Below, piece after piece: positions 7,786 to 16,848 of a DNA stretch of 55,180 nt. Positions within the stretch are counted from its first letter, which is position 1; every line of letters begins with the position of its first letter. The notes beneath the pieces were generated by a model. The model made no database searches. It had not been told where the DNA came from and saw only the letters and a list, made by a program, of their open reading frames with translations. The stretch comes from Brumimicrobium oceani. Its GTDB lineage: Bacteria; Bacteroidota; Bacteroidia; Flavobacteriales_D; Crocinitomicaceae. Position numbers and translations under genes: made by a program. Location of the stretch: assembly GCF_003143775.1 (NCBI RefSeq), contig NZ_QFRJ01000017.1:1-55180 (forward strand), in the 5' to 3' direction.

Positions 7786-8258
7786 CGTACTATATTCAAA
7801 ATTCGTTTTTCAAATCCATTTTTAATGCCATCGATAAACTCCTCTTTATCGTGAACATACATGGCGTGGATATACAATACTTTTCTATCGTCTGAAATGT
7901 CTAGGCTTAATGTTCCAGGCGTTAAGGTAATCACGTTGGCCAAGAGTGTTATTTCTAAGTCTGATTTCGCATTTAAAGGGTAGGCGATAATTCCTGGTTC
8001 CATGTAAAACTTTGGGGTGATTACATCAGCTGCTACCTGCAGGTTGGCTTTAATAAGTTCATATAAAAAGTAAAATGTAAAACTGATTAAGCGGGGGATT
8101 ATAATAAAGTATTTTTGTTTTTCTTGACTAGAGCTAATAAGCCAAAGTACTAAGAAACTCAATATAAATCCAAAAGTAAAATTAACCGCATTTATTGTAC
8201 CGGTAAGAAATACCCATACTATAGCCAATAAAATATTTAATAAAAATTGAACTTTCAT
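7782..8258 (-). CDS. mrpE: Mrp Na+/H+ antiporter subunit E
   Basis: MrpE/MnhE subunit of 158 aa. Two to three N-terminal helices (about 4-22, 26-43, 55-75) are followed by a soluble cytoplasmic domain. The family pattern is clear, with NVITLTPGTLSLDIS at about 109-123 and a late LYIHAMYVHD segment. MrpE supports complex assembly and activity. It lies 11 bases after mrpD and shares an ATGA overlap with mrpF. The length is usual. Confidence 0.93.
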   Translation of the reverse strand: MKVQFLLNILLAIVWVFLTGTINAVNFTFGFILSFLVLWLISSSQEKQKYFIIIPRLISFTFYFLYELIKANLQVAADVITPKFYMEPGIIAYPLNAKSDLEITLLANVITLTPGTLSLDISDDRKVLYIHAMYVHDKEEFIDGIKNGFEKRILNIVR

Positions 8259-8269
8259 GGTTTTGTAAC

Positions 8270-9781
8270 TTATTTAATTCCAAACACAGCATTATAATAA
8301 TGTTCTGTGTTCATTAATTCTTCCCCAATTCTCGCGGCCACCAATTGAAAGTGCTCGGCGAAAAAACTGTAATATAAAGTAACTCCTACCAAAATAATGA
8401 TAGGAACAACATAGGCCGCTTTTTCAGAAAAACTGAAATCTTCAAAATATTTAAAGGAAGATTTTCTTTCTAATTTGGGCGCATCTTTTGAAAAGCTTTT
8501 GTTCCACACTTTCGCGATGATCACCAATGTGATTAAACTGGCAAAAATAAACATCACCAGCATTGCTATTTCTCCAGCGGTGTAACTTGCGCTAAATAAG
8601 GACACTTTTGGCCAGAATCCGGAAAGGGGAGGAATACCCACTAATGCGAAAAGGGGAATGGCAAAGAGCAGAGAAAGGCGTGGATAATTATCCATTAATC
8701 CACCCATATTTCTCAATTTTGTAGAACCAAAAATACGGAACATCACTCCACCCATCATGTACAAGGTCGCTTTTACAATTATGTCATGGAACATATACAT
8801 TACGGCTCCCACAATTGCTACTTCAGTAAATAGACTGAGTCCTCCAACCATGAATCCGATGTGACAAATAATTAAATAGGAGAATACGCGTAGAATATCT
8901 TTTTGCACTAAAGCACCTATCCCTCCGAAGAACATGGTTAGTCCTGCAATGACCATTAAAATGATTTGATTCACTTCTCCCAGCGGGAATATTAAAGTAA
9001 AAACGCGGAGCATTGCATAAATCCCCACTTTGGTTAATAATCCGGCAAAAAGTGCTGAAACCGCCGCAGGTGGCGTGTGATAGGAGGCAGGTAGCCAGAA
9101 ATAAAGCGGGAAAACTCCTGACTTTACTCCAAATCCAATGAAGAAAACCAAAGATATTGTCTGAATTAATCCTTGATTCTCTATTTCTGGAATGATACGA
9201 GACAATTCGGCCATATTCAACGAGCCAGTAGCACCATAAACCATTGCTATTCCAGTAAGGAAAATGATGGAAGAGATCATGTTTAATGTAAAATACTTGA
9301 CTGCCCCTTCAATTTGTATTTTTCTTCCACCGATAGTAAGTAATACAAAGGAGGAGATGATAATTACCTCAAACCAAACATAGAGGTTAAACAAATCCCC
9401 AGTTAAAAATGCACCGCTCAAGCCCATGATTAAGAAATGGAAAATGGCATAATAACCAAATTTTACTCTTGATGAAACCATGTTTTCCGTAGAGTAAATC
9501 GCGAGTGCAAAGGCCACTATGTTGGTGAGTAATATTAAAGAAACAGCTAGCGTGTCTGCGACCATGCTAATTCCAAATGGCGCTTCCCAGTTTCCTAATT
9601 GTATGCTTTGAATTCCGCTACTCCATACTCTTTGAAATAGTAGTGCCGCGATTACAATTCCTACACCACCTCCAAGAATACTGATGTAACGTTGGATTTT
9701 AGGTTTCATCCAAAAGAACAACAATAATACTGCTGTTATTAAATGGACAATGATCGGATATATTATTAAATGTTCACTCAT
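8270..9781 (-). CDS. mrpD: Mrp Na+/H+ antiporter subunit D
   Basis: Large proton-channel subunit (503 aa), homologous to the NuoN/NuoM antiporter-like subunits of complex I. About 14 membrane helices are visible. The conserved helix-5 glutamate is Glu138 in the WFEV motif, and the proton-channel motif is visible in the LYFWLPASYHTPPAAVSALFAG region (about 225-246). MrpD with MrpA drives cation/proton exchange, usually Na+ export for pH and salt tolerance. It lies one base from mrpC and 11 bases from mrpE. Confidence 0.95.
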   Translation of the reverse strand: MSEHLIIYPIIVHLITAVLLLFFWMKPKIQRYISILGGGVGIVIAALLFQRVWSSGIQSIQLGNWEAPFGISMVADTLAVSLILLTNIVAFALAIYSTENMVSSRVKFGYYAIFHFLIMGLSGAFLTGDLFNLYVWFEVIIISSFVLLTIGGRKIQIEGAVKYFTLNMISSIIFLTGIAMVYGATGSLNMAELSRIIPEIENQGLIQTISLVFFIGFGVKSGVFPLYFWLPASYHTPPAAVSALFAGLLTKVGIYAMLRVFTLIFPLGEVNQIILMVIAGLTMFFGGIGALVQKDILRVFSYLIICHIGFMVGGLSLFTEVAIVGAVMYMFHDIIVKATLYMMGGVMFRIFGSTKLRNMGGLMDNYPRLSLLFAIPLFALVGIPPLSGFWPKVSLFSASYTAGEIAMLVMFIFASLITLVIIAKVWNKSFSKDAPKLERKSSFKYFEDFSFSEKAAYVVPIIILVGVTLYYSFFAEHFQLVAARIGEELMNTEHYYNAVFGIK

Positions 9782-9782
9782 G

Positions 9783-10136
9783 TTATTTAATATCGTCAGT
9801 TTTATTCATTGTATCAATATCGTCAGTTTTTAAGACTTTATATGCTCTTTTGATCAAAACGATGGCAAAAGATTGAAGTCCGAAGCTGATTACAATTGCT
9901 GTTAAAATCAATGCTTGTGGAACGGGATCTGCAAAAATACCTTCCAACATTTTTCCATCCTCAGCAATGAGTGGAGGTCTTCCTTTAACTAGGCCTCCCA
10001 TCAGGAAAATTAAAAGGTTTACACCATTTCCAAGTATGACAATTCCGATGATTAATTTCACTAAACTACGGCGAAGAATCAGATAGATTCCTGCTGCATA
10101 AAGTATTCCCGTCATTATCGCTAATAATATTTCCAT
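9783..10136 (-). CDS. mrpC: Mrp Na+/H+ antiporter subunit C
   Basis: NuoK-like subunit with three helices, 117 aa from the ATG at 10136. I prefer this start to an upstream TTG at 10181, because it removes a long overlap with mrpB and gives the normal family length, with helix 1 starting directly. Conserved features are the GNGVNLLIF segment in helix 2 and [13 protein letters not shown] in helix 3. MrpC is part of the proton path beside MrpA and MrpD. The gene starts 5 bases after the mrpB stop. Confidence 0.93.
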   Translation of the reverse strand: MEILLAIMTGILYAAGIYLILRRSLVKLIIGIVILGNGVNLLIFLMGGLVKGRPPLIAEDGKMLEGIFADPVPQALILTAIVISFGLQSFAIVLIKRAYKVLKTDDIDTMNKTDDIK

Positions 10137-10141
10137 AATGT

Positions 10142-10555
10142 TTATACGCTTTCTGAAATAGTGAATATGATGGTTAAACAAACGCCAATGACTACAAGGT
10201 AAACTCCTGTATCAAAAAACAAAGCACTACCAATTTTACCAAGAATAGCAATGTCTTTTTCGTACCACAGCCCCGTCATTAGTGGGTCTCCCGTTAAAAT
10301 AATAGGAGCTAAGGCACTTAATATAGCGATGGATAAACCAATGGGGATTAAAAAACCTGGATGCATCCTTAATACTTTTCTTGTTTGTGTTAGTCCATTC
10401 GCAAAAGCGTGCAAAATAAAGGCAATGGCAGCAATTAGTCCCCCAATGAAACCTCCTCCTGGTAAATAGTGACCACGCAATAGCACAAAAACTGAAAATA
10501 AAATCAGCAAGGGCAAAAGTGTGGTTGAAACGGTTTTTAATATTAAACTTTTCAT
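10142..10555 (-). CDS. mrpB: Mrp Na+/H+ antiporter subunit B
   Basis: MnhB-type subunit, 137 aa, four helices. The diagnostic [15 protein letters not shown] segment lies at about 29-43. It is a separate gene here, not fused to MrpA, so this is the seven-gene group 1 type of operon. It begins one base after the mrpA stop codon. ATG start. Length and hydropathy match the family. Confidence 0.94.
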   Translation of the reverse strand: MKSLILKTVSTTLLPLLILFSVFVLLRGHYLPGGGFIGGLIAAIAFILHAFANGLTQTRKVLRMHPGFLIPIGLSIAILSALAPIILTGDPLMTGLWYEKDIAILGKIGSALFFDTGVYLVVIGVCLTIIFTISESV

Positions 10556-10556
10556 A

Positions 10557-12866
10557 TTATTTCTCGTGTTTCTTTAAATGTAATTTCAATAATGCAAAAA
10601 CGCCTATGGCTGCAATAGACAACACAACAATTTCTATCATGGTGTCAAATCCACGGAAGTCTACCAAGATAACATTCACAACGTTTTTTCCTTTGGCAAG
10701 GGTGTAAGCATTTTCTGCATAATATTGCGTGGTAGACTTTATAGGATTTTCATTCATTATTTCAATAATGGTTAATGCTAAGAATGTTCCAAAAGAAGTA
10801 GCGATAATTCCATCTCTTAACCTGTTGGTTCTGTTGGATAGTTTTAAATACTTAGGTAAACGGTAAAGCACTAAAACGAATAAAATAACAGTTAATGTGT
10901 CTATCGAAAATTGAGTCATTGCCAAATCGGGTGCTCCGTAAAACACGAAGATTAGACACATGGTGTAGCCCAAAACGCCCATTCCGGCAATTGCAGATAG
11001 TCGTGATTTTGTAAATACTGTGAAGATAATGGACACTAACATCATGGCTAAAATCACAATTTCGTTCCAGTTTAGTGCTTTGATTTCTTTTAATTCTAAG
11101 AAAATTCTTGGATTAATAAATACGTGAATTCCAAAGACTAAGGTGAGCAGAACCAGTATGATTAGTACATACCTTCGCAAATATCCATTTTGGAAGGTCC
11201 TGGTAAGAAAATAGGAAATTCTTTGAAATAAATCTGCAAATTTTAGTGCTAAACTCTTAGGAGCGAAGGCATCAAATTTGAGCATTCCGCTTTCTTTCTT
11301 GTGACTTGGTTTCCAAAAGAAGTAAATGGCAATACCTCCTAAAATGGTAATAGCACTCAGTAAAATGATTAAATTGAATCCGTGCCAAATAGCTAAGTGT
11401 GGACTCGCTTCTCCCGTTAGTAGCGGGGTAATGTTTTTTGTGAATAAGGCTTCAACCATTGCAGGGAATAAACCGAACAATAAACTTAAAGCTGCCAAAA
11501 TCATAGGCATGAACCACAATAAGAAATGTGGCTTTTTAATTTCACCTAATGCTTCTGGCTTTTTCCCAGAAAAAGGTTTTACTCCTACGAGTAGACCTGC
11601 AAATACCATTAAAATGTTGGTTAAAACAGCCATGGTGGTCAAGAGCGTTGGGTTTAAACCTCCGTTTAACGTTGCTTCATAAATCAGGTCTTTTCCTATA
11701 AAACCAATAGTTGGGGGGAATCCACCACTTGATAAGGCTGCGATAAACCCTGCAATTGCTAACGGCATTAACACTTTACGAAGTCCGCCCAATTGGGTCA
11801 CGTCACGCGTTCCTGCTTGGTGATCAATGGTTCCTGTAACCAAGAATAAACTTGCTTTGTAAAGTGCATGAACTACAATAAAAACAATGGCTGCAGTAAT
11901 TGAAGATGTGGTTCCAATTCCGATTAAAAACACCATTATTCCCAAAGCTCCAATTGTTGAATAAGCCAAAATTCCTTTTAAATCGGTTTTGAATAAGGTT
12001 TGAAAGGCTGCGTAAAGCATTGTTATTGCTCCAACAATTAAAAGCGTGGTAAAGAAATAGGAGTTATTTTGAAAGTGCGGAGTAAAACGCAATAGCAAAT
12101 AAATACCCGCTTTTACCATGGTTGCAGAGTGCAAATAAGTAGAAACTGGTGTTGGCGCTTTCATTGCTCCTGGCAACCAAAAATGAAAAGGAAATTGGGC
12201 CGATTTTGTAAATGCAGCCAAGAATATAAAAACCATTAAAATAACCGAATACTGATGATTGGCGAATACCTCAGGGGACTGAAGCATTTCGGAAATAGAC
12301 AGTGTTCCTGTGATCTGTGCTGCCAAAACAGCAAAAGCCAATAAGGCCAAACCACCTAAACCTGTTATCGTTAAAGCTATAATTGCCGATTTCCTTGATG
12401 GTGACTCAGTGTTATTGAAGCTAATCAAAAAGAATGAGCTTATACTCGTTAACTCCCAAAAAATAAATAAAGTGATGATGTTGTTTGAAGTAACTAATCC
12501 TAACATCGCTCCCATAAATATGGAAAGAAAAACGTAGAAACGCATCAGTTTTGGGTGGCCCTTCAAGTATTGCGTGGTGTACAAGAAGACTATACTTCCT
12601 ACACCTGTAATGAGCAATGTAAAGAGCAAGGCAAGATTGTCTAGCCTAAAGTCCAAGTTAATTCCGAGTGAGGGAACCCAAGAGGTGAAGAAATTGAAAA
12701 CTTCTCCGTCCATTATGGATCGAGCAAAACTCGAAAAATAGATGAATAATGAAATAGGCAATAAGGCTGCGAACCATGTCATTCTTTGAAATGTCTTTTG
12801 TCCAATGCCGAAAAGCAAAAGGGAAAATACGAATGATGAGAGTATAACGATTAAAAATACGGTCAT
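10557..12866 (-). CDS. mrpA: Mrp Na+/H+ antiporter subunit A
   Basis: First and largest subunit (769 aa), an inner-membrane antiporter-like protein related to NuoL. The N-terminal two-thirds contain the proton-antiporter M core, with Glu138 in FWELTS and the [16 protein letters not shown] motif near 227-242. The C-terminal part (about 610-769) corresponds to the MrpA C-terminal/MbhE region, including the [10 protein letters not shown] motif that MrpA shares with related subunits. It leads the complete mrpA-G operon; neighbours abut or overlap. The 275 bp upstream contain no strong promoter match; the best is TATATTTA on the minus strand near 12952, one base off consensus. Confidence 0.95.
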   Translation of the reverse strand: MTVFLIVILSSFVFSLLLFGIGQKTFQRMTWFAALLPISLFIYFSSFARSIMDGEVFNFFTSWVPSLGINLDFRLDNLALLFTLLITGVGSIVFLYTTQYLKGHPKLMRFYVFLSIFMGAMLGLVTSNNIITLFIFWELTSISSFFLISFNNTESPSRKSAIIALTITGLGGLALLAFAVLAAQITGTLSISEMLQSPEVFANHQYSVILMVFIFLAAFTKSAQFPFHFWLPGAMKAPTPVSTYLHSATMVKAGIYLLLRFTPHFQNNSYFFTTLLIVGAITMLYAAFQTLFKTDLKGILAYSTIGALGIMVFLIGIGTTSSITAAIVFIVVHALYKASLFLVTGTIDHQAGTRDVTQLGGLRKVLMPLAIAGFIAALSSGGFPPTIGFIGKDLIYEATLNGGLNPTLLTTMAVLTNILMVFAGLLVGVKPFSGKKPEALGEIKKPHFLLWFMPMILAALSLLFGLFPAMVEALFTKNITPLLTGEASPHLAIWHGFNLIILLSAITILGGIAIYFFWKPSHKKESGMLKFDAFAPKSLALKFADLFQRISYFLTRTFQNGYLRRYVLIILVLLTLVFGIHVFINPRIFLELKEIKALNWNEIVILAMMLVSIIFTVFTKSRLSAIAGMGVLGYTMCLIFVFYGAPDLAMTQFSIDTLTVILFVLVLYRLPKYLKLSNRTNRLRDGIIATSFGTFLALTIIEIMNENPIKSTTQYYAENAYTLAKGKNVVNVILVDFRGFDTMIEIVVLSIAAIGVFALLKLHLKKHEK

Positions 12867-13051
12867 AATTATAAATTATTCAATTGCCAAGATATCTGAT
12901 TTTTCATAATCTAATTCTTAAACAACTTTTCAGCTTTTTGGTTTAGCGGATAAATATACGAAAATCCGCGTTTTTAGGCGCGGAGTAGCTAGGTTTTCGG
13001 ATTATTTTTAAGTTAAATTGTGTTTTGGTTTTTTCAAAACTAAAGTTAACG

Positions 13052-13083
13052 GAGTTCATCGGAACTCACACAAGTTTCGCAAC
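13052..13083. repeat. REP-like palindromic intergenic element
   Basis: GAGTTC (13052-13057) and GAACTC (13062-13067) form a 6-bp stem with loop ATCG, followed by AAGTTTCGCAACTC. The words resemble those of the palindrome at 2482-2497. A second short stem, TCCGCG/CGCGGA, lies at 12965-12984. Confidence 0.5.
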
Positions 13084-13141
13084 TCATGGGGTTTGAAATT
13101 CGTAATTTGAATAATCACTTACACATAGCAACAAAGAAGAA

Positions 13142-14461
13142 CTACTTTCTTCTTTTATTTTTTCTTTGCTTTTTACGTTCTATTTTTTTCTCAATCGGAC
13201 GAATATTTCTTCTCTCTCCAACTGCTGGGGCTTGGTTTTTCTCACCATCACCAATAGAATGTTTTGGGTTTAATACTGTAGGTCCGTCATGAATGTCGGG
13301 TGCTTCTTCTAAAGGAATAAGTAAAGTTGTTGCTTCAACCTCTTCTGGAAGAGAGGAAATTGGAATAGCCAAATTCATGAAGCTTTGAATTTCTTCAAAC
13401 ATTTTTTGATCAGATTCCTTGATAAACGAAATGGTATTTCCTTCCGCATCTGCACGACCAGTTCTACCAATTCTGTGCATGTATTGTTCTTTGTCGTCTG
13501 GTAAATCAAAATTAATTACGTGACTCACATTATCAATGTCAATTCCACGAGAAACAAGGTCGGTAGCTACAATTCCTTTCAGTTTGTTTTCTTTGAATTC
13601 ACTTACCATTCTTAGTCGGTAGTTCTGAGATTTATTACTGTGAATAACTCCGAATTGTTCTGGGAAATCTTCCTCGATTCTTGTATGAAGTAGGTCTGCA
13701 TAAACTCTTGATTGAACAAAAATAAAAGCCTTTTCAATAACATTATCTGATGTCAAAAGATGTTTTAAAAGATTGTATTTCGTATTGAAATTTTCTGTTG
13801 AATATGCTGTCTGATTAATCTTCTGCAATGGAGTTCCCGCAGGCGCAGCGATAATTCTCTCTGTTTTTCTAAAGAAAGTAGCTACCAATTCATCAACATC
13901 ATTAGTAATTGTTGCCGAAAACATTAAATTTTGTCGTTTGGTTGGCAAAAGATCAAAAATACGCTGAATTTGAGGCCTAAATCCTAAACTCAACATTTCG
14001 TCGCATTCATCAATAACTACTTTTTTAATATCTTTTAAACGCAATAATCCTGTCATAGCAATGTCGTATAGACGACCTGGTGTTCCGATAATTATATCAC
14101 AACCAGCATACACTGCTTTTTTCTGTGTGTTAATGTTGGTTCCGCCATAAACAGCAATTGTTCTTGTTGACATTGAGCCTGTCAATTTCTCTACTTCCGA
14201 AGCCACTTGTACTGCTAACTCACGTGTAGGGACAAGAATAAGAACCCTGGGGTGAGTAGAGTCTGTATATTTTAAATCACGTAAAATAGGCAATAAGTAA
14301 GCTAAGGTTTTTCCTGTTCCCGTTTGTGCGATTCCAATGACATCGCTTCCCGCTAAAACTTTTGGAATGGCTTTCTCCTGAATGGGAGTCATATCCACGA
14401 TTTCTTGCTCCTTAAGCGCTTTTAAAAGCTGCTTATTTAATTTTATATCTTCGAATTTCAT
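13142..14461 (-). CDS. DEAD-box ATP-dependent RNA helicase (RhlE-like)
   Basis: Cytoplasmic RNA helicase of 439 aa. The motifs follow in order: Q motif (MTPIQ, 24-28), motif I AQTGTGKT at 45-52, PTRELA at 78-83, GTPGR at 126-130, motif II at 151-154, SAT at 182-184 and HRIGRTGRA near 340. Motif II reads DECD instead of DEAD, a conservative change of the Ala that keeps both metal-binding acids. The tail (about 405-439) is strongly basic, as in RhlE-type helicases that bind RNA non-specifically. It lies 3 bases after tsaC, so both probably share a promoter. The likely role is rRNA or mRNA remodelling. Confidence 0.94.
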   Translation of the reverse strand: MKFEDIKLNKQLLKALKEQEIVDMTPIQEKAIPKVLAGSDVIGIAQTGTGKTLAYLLPILRDLKYTDSTHPRVLILVPTRELAVQVASEVEKLTGSMSTRTIAVYGGTNINTQKKAVYAGCDIIIGTPGRLYDIAMTGLLRLKDIKKVVIDECDEMLSLGFRPQIQRIFDLLPTKRQNLMFSATITNDVDELVATFFRKTERIIAAPAGTPLQKINQTAYSTENFNTKYNLLKHLLTSDNVIEKAFIFVQSRVYADLLHTRIEEDFPEQFGVIHSNKSQNYRLRMVSEFKENKLKGIVATDLVSRGIDIDNVSHVINFDLPDDKEQYMHRIGRTGRADAEGNTISFIKESDQKMFEEIQSFMNLAIPISSLPEEVEATTLLIPLEEAPDIHDGPTVLNPKHSIGDGEKNQAPAVGERRNIRPIEKKIERKKQRKNKRRK

Positions 14462-14464
14462 TGC

Positions 14465-15028
14465 TTATCGTATTACTTTTACACCATTGTCACTTCCTAC
14501 TTTAACAATAGAAGAGGGTTGGCGCATTACTTCTTCTAGTCGTTCGTTTAAAATTAAATCTACTCCAGTTTTAATTTCTTCACTAATTTCTGCATAACTT
14601 TCTGCATTTGGCTGGCCAGAAATATTTGCACTTGTGGAAACCAAAGGCTTTCTCAAGCGTTGAATGATCTTTTTACAATTCATGTCTTCAGTTACACGAA
14701 TAGCAATTGTTCCATCTGCTGCCAAAAGTGATTTGGGTAAATTGATGGGTTCATCATAAATTATGGTCAATGGCTTCACAGCAAAATCAATTAGGTCAAA
14801 GCAAACATCCGGAATATTGTTTACATAACGCTCTAACATAGCAACACTGTCTACCAATAAAATAAATGATTTTTCATTCGACCGATTTTTGATGTCAAAT
14901 ATTTTTTGAATGGCTTCCTCATTGCTGGCATCACACCCCAACCCCCAAACAGTGTCTGTAGGATAGAGTAAGGTTTTTCCAACTTTTAAACCTTCGGCTG
15001 CATCATGTATATTAACTAGCTTCTCCAA
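14465..15028 (-). CDS. tsaC: Threonylcarbamoyl-AMP synthase (Sua5/YciO/YrdC family)
   Basis: Makes threonylcarbamoyl-AMP from Thr, bicarbonate and ATP for the t6A37 modification of ANN-decoding tRNAs. The 187-aa single-domain form is TsaC-like and lacks the Sua5 extension. Key motifs are YPTDTVWGLG near 22-31, the KNRSNEKSF block near 47-55 and STSANISGQP near 131-140. The start is unusual: there is no in-frame ATG, an in-frame stop lies shortly upstream, and the only start giving the full domain is TTG at 15028. A candidate -7 box lies at 15045-15052. It is followed 3 bases later by the DEAD-box helicase. Confidence 0.93.
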   Translation of the reverse strand: MEKLVNIHDAAEGLKVGKTLLYPTDTVWGLGCDASNEEAIQKIFDIKNRSNEKSFILLVDSVAMLERYVNNIPDVCFDLIDFAVKPLTIIYDEPINLPKSLLAADGTIAIRVTEDMNCKKIIQRLRKPLVSTSANISGQPNAESYAEISEEIKTGVDLILNERLEEVMRQPSSIVKVGSDNGVKVIR

Positions 15029-15044
15029 TTCGATTCATTTTCGA

Positions 15045-15052
15045 CAAAAATA
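15045..15052 (-). promoter_or_regulatory. Candidate -7 box for tsaC-helicase
   Basis: The minus strand reads TATTTTTG, a full match to TAnnTTTG, 16 bases before the TTG start. No TTG is found at -33 spacing. Confidence 0.4.
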
Positions 15053-15073
15053 CAACACTCATTTGTATTGTCG

Positions 15074-15559
15074 TCACTCTTGGCTTCTTTTGTGGATATC
15101 ATTGTGACCTTCTTCTATTTCATCCTTCACATCTTTAATGATTCGGGTTAGAAAAAAGTACTCTTGTGTACTATTTTGATTCAACCAAGTAAATCCCTGA
15201 GGGTCACCGTCGACAGCTATGGCCATGTTGTAGAGCAAGGTAAAATTATTCTTTAAAAGCCAATTTGTAGCTTGCCTGTTTCCTTCGGCTGCATTAATGA
15301 AAGCCATCAAATGTGGATATCCATTTTTCATTAACCAAGTTCTTGCTTTTTCTTTTAGTCGAATGGCGTGAGTGGCCATTACCAATTCTTTGTAGCCATT
15401 ATTTAGTAAATAATTAAGTAATTCAGAATGTCCTTCTATTCCCTTTGCCCAAGCCAGAATGATTTTCGGATGATAATCAAAAGCTTTCATTTCAACTTTT
15501 GTTGCCTTTTGACGGGTGGCTCCCAAATCGTTTTTTTTGTTCTTATTGAATAATGCCAT
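15074..15559 (-). CDS. Helical-repeat protein of unknown function
   Basis: Protein of 161 aa that I do not recognise by name. It has a Lys/Asn-rich start (1-20) and then about four degenerate 32-34-residue repeats (about 28-140). Each follows the pattern small-helix Ala/Ile, Gly, then W/Y-L-x-x-N-G/N-[YF]. Examples are LLNYLLNNGY, ARTWLMKNGY, ATNWLLKNNF and FTWLNQN. This is the look of an alpha-solenoid or ankyrin-like scaffold, suggesting a binding rather than catalytic role. A charged tail follows. No signal peptide or membrane helix. It is divergent from the thioesterase gene, with candidate promoters between them. Confidence 0.75.
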   Translation of the reverse strand: MALFNKNKKNDLGATRQKATKVEMKAFDYHPKIILAWAKGIEGHSELLNYLLNNGYKELVMATHAIRLKEKARTWLMKNGYPHLMAFINAAEGNRQATNWLLKNNFTLLYNMAIAVDGDPQGFTWLNQNSTQEYFFLTRIIKDVKDEIEEGHNDIHKRSQE

Positions 15560-15591
15560 AAGTTAAAGTATACTTTTATTAACACCTTTCT

Positions 15592-15649
15592 CAAAGTTAA
15601 GTTTTTTCTCCGTATTTCCGAACACTCCATTTTAAATCGATTACTTTTG
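15592..15649. promoter_or_regulatory. Divergent candidate promoter pair
   Basis: The minus strand reads TAACTTTG at 15599-15592, 33 bases before the helical-repeat gene. The plus strand reads TACTTTTG at 15642-15649, 15 bases before the thioesterase ATG. Both match the Bacteroidota -7 consensus TAnnTTTG. The -33 elements are weak. Confidence 0.45.
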
Positions 15650-15664
15650 TAAAAAAGAATAAAG

Positions 15665-16102
15665 ATGATTGATGAGAGGGTATTGACGATGTACAAAGCT
15701 TCAAATAAATTTGGAGCATTTCTTGAAATGGAATTAGAGGTTTTAGAAGAAGGACAAGCGAAGTACATTATTGAAATCAAAGAGAAACATTTAGCAACTC
15801 CAATAGCGGCTCACGGTGGAGTAGTGGCCGGATTAATTGATGGAACCTTAGGCGTTGCTGCCTTAACAATTGCTGGTAAAAATAATAATGTGGTCAGTAC
15901 GGTTGAATTACAAGTTAATTATCTAAAACCAGTAAAGTTAGGAGATGTTTTAACTTCTGTAGGAAAAGTAATTTCTGCAGGAAAACGCTTGCTTTATGTT
16001 GAAGCAGGGGTGACCAATCAAGATGGAGTTTTGGTTGCGAAAGCAAGTGGAACATTTAACGCATATCCGGCGGAGAAAGCATTTAAATTGATTGAAAAAT
16101 AA
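15665..16102 (+). CDS. PaaI-type hotdog-fold thioesterase
   Basis: Acyl-CoA thioesterase-like protein of 145 aa with the single-domain hotdog fold. The family signature is present: AHGGVVAGLIDGTLG near 45-59, whose His-Gly-Gly and Asp lie at the active site. It is followed by the VNYLKPV beta-strand motif near 85-91, typical of PaaI/YbgC-like enzymes. Its substrate may be an aryl- or acyl-CoA, but there is no pathway neighbour. An alternative start at Met9 is possible. A -7 promoter box lies 15 bases before the ATG. It is followed by a dispersed repeat element. Confidence 0.88.
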   Translation: MIDERVLTMYKASNKFGAFLEMELEVLEEGQAKYIIEIKEKHLATPIAAHGGVVAGLIDGTLGVAALTIAGKNNNVVSTVELQVNYLKPVKLGDVLTSVGKVISAGKRLLYVEAGVTNQDGVLVAKASGTFNAYPAEKAFKLIEK

Positions 16103-16166
16103 ATTTTCCAGATATTTTAGTTGTAGAGAGGGCTTAGCGTGCGGGGGAGATGTTGGAGAAGGTGAA

Positions 16167-16339
16167 AGTTTTCCCTCTCTCTTGAAATATGACCCTAGCT
16201 TAATGCCGTCCTGATGCGGATTTCTTTTTTTTCAACTGGTTGGAAATAGAAATTTGCGAAGCATCTTGTCAGGTTACCGCTGAACGACATTATTGTTGGG
16301 TTAGATTTATTTACTGGTACTGTATCGGATAGGCATTTT
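16167..16339 (+). repeat. Dispersed 173-bp intergenic element, copy B
   Basis: Full-length partner of 5517-5689, in the same orientation, again downstream of a plus-strand gene. Unlike copy A it lacks the left module and the 18-bp inverted repeat. Confidence 0.8.
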
Positions 16340-16379
16340 AATTTTTAAATAAAATGACACGCTTGTTCATAATTAGGCG

Positions 16380-16848
16380 TTCCTCCACCAAGCTTTGCGA
16401 ATACCTAAGGAACCTTAGCTTCACAGTTCCACTCTTTCCTCTTCTCTGTGAAAAAATCTTTAAATGCCGTAGGCATGACTCTCTTTCCTCTGGGCATCTT
16501 TGCGTCTTTGCGAATCACATTCGGCAAGCTAATTGCGGTGCTCTGCGTAATTCTTCTCTTCCTCTGCGAAACCCTGCGCCTTTGCATAATTCTGCGTAAT
16601 TCTTTTCCCTCTCTTTTCCTCTTCTCTAAGAAACCCTACATCGTTGTAAATCACATTCGGCAGGCCAGTGCAGCGCTTAGCGTCATTCTTCAACTTTTCT
16701 TTTTTTCTCTGCGTACCTCTGCACCTCCGCGTGACTCTGCGTAATTCTTCTCTTCCTCTGCGAAACCCCGCGCCTTTGCATAACTCTGCGTAATTCTTTT
16801 CCCTCTCTTCCTCTTCCTCTTCCTCTTCCTCCTTCTCCTTCTCCTTCC
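16380..16848. repeat. CTCTGCG/CCTTTGCG-type low-complexity repeat cluster
   Basis: The pyrimidine-rich plus strand is built from short words such as CTCTGCG, CTTTGC, CGTAATTCTTC and TCTTCCTC. A 76-bp unit at 16541-16616 returns almost exactly at 16735-16810 (offset 194). AATCACATTCGGCA occurs at about 16512 and 16646. The stretch ends in CTTCCTCTT tracts at 16805-16846. Open frames here are low-complexity on both strands and I reject them as genes. Confidence 0.85.
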
